From: Roseovarius sp. UBA3070
GTDB taxonomy: Bacteria; Pseudomonadota; Alphaproteobacteria; Rhodobacterales; Rhodobacteraceae
Assembly: GCA_002366775.1 (NCBI GenBank)
Contig: DFBW01000207.1
Location: 6,188-13,350 of the forward strand
Reading direction: 5' to 3'
Length of the DNA stretch: 7,163 bases
Notes under the pieces: generated by a model
Database searches by the model: none
What the model was told of the DNA's origin: nothing
What the model saw: only the letters and a program-made list of their open reading frames with translations
Position numbers and translations under genes: made by a program
Shown: positions 6,005-7,163 of the stretch, one piece after another
Position numbering within the stretch: the stretch's first letter is position 1
How the letters are laid out: each line of letters starts with the position of its first letter

Positions 6005-6826
6005 ATGACCACCAGAAAACAGAGTTTTGCAGATTTGGAAAAAAACGGCTGGTCAGAACGAGAAACGGCGAAATCTTACGCCACGAATTTTGCCAAAGCA
6101 GCGGAGTATAGTGTCCCGATTATGGTGGATATGGTCCGGGCTGGTCCGGGGTTCTCTGTGTTGGACTTATGTTGTGGACACGGTATTTTGGCTGCCGAGG
6201 CCGCAGCGCGAGGCGCATCTGTCACTGGTGTGGATTTCTCGCCCGCGATGCTGGAGTTGGCGCGTGTCAGGGCACCCGATGTTTCGTTCATGCAAGGCGA
6301 TGCGATGGATCTTCCATTTGCAGAGAACCGTTTTGATGCGGTTGTTATCGGGTTTGGCATCCCACATGTGCCAGACGCGCCAAGAGTATTTGCCGAGGTG
6401 TTTCGTGTGCTCAGGCCGGGGGGGCGACTGGCTTACTCGGTTTGGCAGAACAGCGCAGGTGCGATGAGTTACACGTTTAAAGCAATTGCTGATCACGGAG
6501 CTGTGGATATATCCCTTCCGCCCGGACCAGGGGCACATGATTATGCGGATGAGGTGCGGGTAAGAGAGGCCTTGCTCGATGCGGGTTTCTTGGATGTTTT
6601 ATTTACCGAAGTGGATAGCTATTGGCGTGTGGACACCCCAGATCAGGTCGTGCAGTTTTTTGAACAAGGTACTGTAAGGGGCGGGGCGTTGTTGCGTGTA
6701 CAGCCCCCCGATGCCAGACAGGCCATCCTAGATTCAGTTACGGAAATGGTGCTGGCGCATCACGGTCAGGGGCCTGGGTGGGATGTGCCATTGCCATCGG
6801 TGGTGGTATCGGCACGCGCGTCTTAA
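6005..6826 (+). CDS. Class I SAM-dependent methyltransferase (Methyltransf_11/UbiE-like fold)
   Basis: Soluble 273-residue methyltransferase with unknown acceptor. The Rossmann-fold signature is clear: motif [10 protein letters not shown] (52-60) binds S-adenosylmethionine, GVDFSP (75-80) supplies the acidic Asp77 at the end of strand 2, GDAMDLPF (98-105) carries Asp99, [13 protein letters not shown] (110-122) is motif II, and [12 protein letters not shown] (136-147) is motif III. The part after about residue 150 is variable and probably contacts the substrate. It resembles UbiE/COQ5-type small-molecule enzymes, but nothing here identifies a quinone, lipid or metabolite substrate. Although it converges with cobT, it is not one of the precorrin methyltransferases, which have a different fold. 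The start ATG 6005 has AAGGGAGA nine bases upstream. It is transcribed alone, and the first part of the gene seems richer in A+T than its neighbours. The TAA stop overlaps the cobT stop. Confidence 0.88.
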   Translation: MTTRKQSFADLEKNGWSERETAKSYATNFAKAAEYSVPIMVDMVRAGPGFSVLDLCCGHGILAAEAAARGASVTGVDFSPAMLELARVRAPDVSFMQGDAMDLPFAENRFDAVVIGFGIPHVPDAPRVFAEVFRVLRPGGRLAYSVWQNSAGAMSYTFKAIADHGAVDISLPPGPGAHDYADEVRVREALLDAGFLDVLFTEVDSYWRVDTPDQVVQFFEQGTVRGGALLRVQPPDARQAILDSVTEMVLAHHGQGPGWDVPLPSVVVSARAS

Positions 6827-7163
6827 CTGACCCGACGTATCCCCATAACACGCGCCCTTGCACGCGGATCGCTGTCAAACAATGCGGCCAGTTGCTCGAT
6901 CATGGCACCTGCTAACTGGTCAACATCCGTGATCGTCACCGCGCGTTCATAATAGCGCGTGACGTCATGTCCGATGCCAATGGCCAGCAGTTCAACCTGT
7001 TTACGCTTCTCGACCATGCCGATCACATCGCGCAGGTGTTTTTCCAGATAATTCGCGGGGTTAACCGACAAAGTTGAATCGTCCACCGGCGCCCCGTCCG
7101 AGATCACCATAAGAATTTTGCGGGCCTCGCGGCGGGCCACTGTGCGCCGATGTGCCCATTCCA
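6823..7163 (-). CDS. cobT: Aerobic cobaltochelatase subunit CobT, C-terminal end (5' truncated by window)
   Basis: CobT forms, with the AAA+ subunit CobS, the ATPase that drives CobN to insert cobalt into hydrogenobyrinic acid a,c-diamide in aerobic vitamin B12 synthesis. The frame is open to the right edge: it reads [15 protein letters not shown] at the left of the visible protein, so the GTG at 7140-7138 is an internal Val. The 112 visible residues are the end of a von Willebrand A domain, with [17 protein letters not shown] (including the SDG part of the metal site), [14 protein letters not shown], and [22 protein letters not shown], then a helical tail ending MGIRRVS. The DxSxS metal motif and the acidic middle region would be outside the window. 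It ends at TAA (6825-6823), overlapping the end of the convergent methyltransferase gene by four bases. Confidence 0.95.
   Translation of the reverse strand, partial: EWAHRRTVARREARKILMVISDGAPVDDSTLSVNPANYLEKHLRDVIGMVEKRKQVELLAIGIGHDVTRYYERAVTITDVDQLAGAMIEQLAALFDSDPRARARVMGIRRVS

Noticed and set aside
6040..6046. A AAA AAC in the reading phase of the methyltransferase, the form of a -1 ribosomal slippery site.
   Set aside because: A -1 shift would meet a TAG at 6109-6111, giving a short peptide with no recognisable content. The zero frame encodes a full methyltransferase, and the A-run encodes Glu-Lys-Asn naturally.
1..7163. A defence, mobile or biosynthetic system made up of the window's genes.
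   Set aside because: Orientations alternate, the products belong to unrelated housekeeping or accessory functions, and no integrase, transposase, terminal repeat, tRNA or CRISPR-like repeat was seen.

Overview
The window looks like ordinary chromosomal DNA of an alphaproteobacterium, most likely of the Roseobacter/Rhodobacteraceae type. This rests on moderately high G+C, close resemblance of the visible RecN and CobT ends to alphaproteobacterial forms, and the aerobic cobaltochelatase subunit CobT. The taxonomic call is from recalled family sequences, not from a search. Seven protein-coding genes fill almost all of it; two are cut by the window edges. No RNA gene, insertion sequence, CRISPR array or prophage trace was seen.

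Layout from left to right: the 3' end of recN (+, 1-333); a complete FAD-linked oxidase of the D-lactate dehydrogenase/GlcD family (-, 417-1793); a divergent ClC-family anion channel/transporter (+, 1884-3572); a small DUF427 protein (-, 3615-3956) downstream of a 600-residue M24B Xaa-Pro aminopeptidase (-, 4077-5879); a divergent class I SAM-dependent methyltransferase (+, 6005-6826); and the 3' end of cobT (-, 6823-7163), which converges on the methyltransferase so tightly that both stop codons lie in one TTAA. Only the aminopeptidase/DUF427 pair is co-oriented, and its 120-base gap makes a shared transcript possible but not certain.

The genes do not form an evident pathway. They cover DNA break repair (recN), oxidation of a 2-hydroxyacid feeding electrons to the respiratory chain (the FAD enzyme), anion transport (ClC), peptide turnover (aminopeptidase) and cobalt insertion for vitamin B12 (cobT), plus two proteins of unknown substrate. 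I see no undescribed multi-gene system. The best leads are within the ClC protein: it keeps the gating glutamate but has Val at the internal proton-glutamate position, lacks the GSGIP motif, has Phe at the usual Tyr position, and carries a degenerate CBS-like tail. Small inverted repeats in the two divergent promoter regions and after the aminopeptidase stop are weaker leads.
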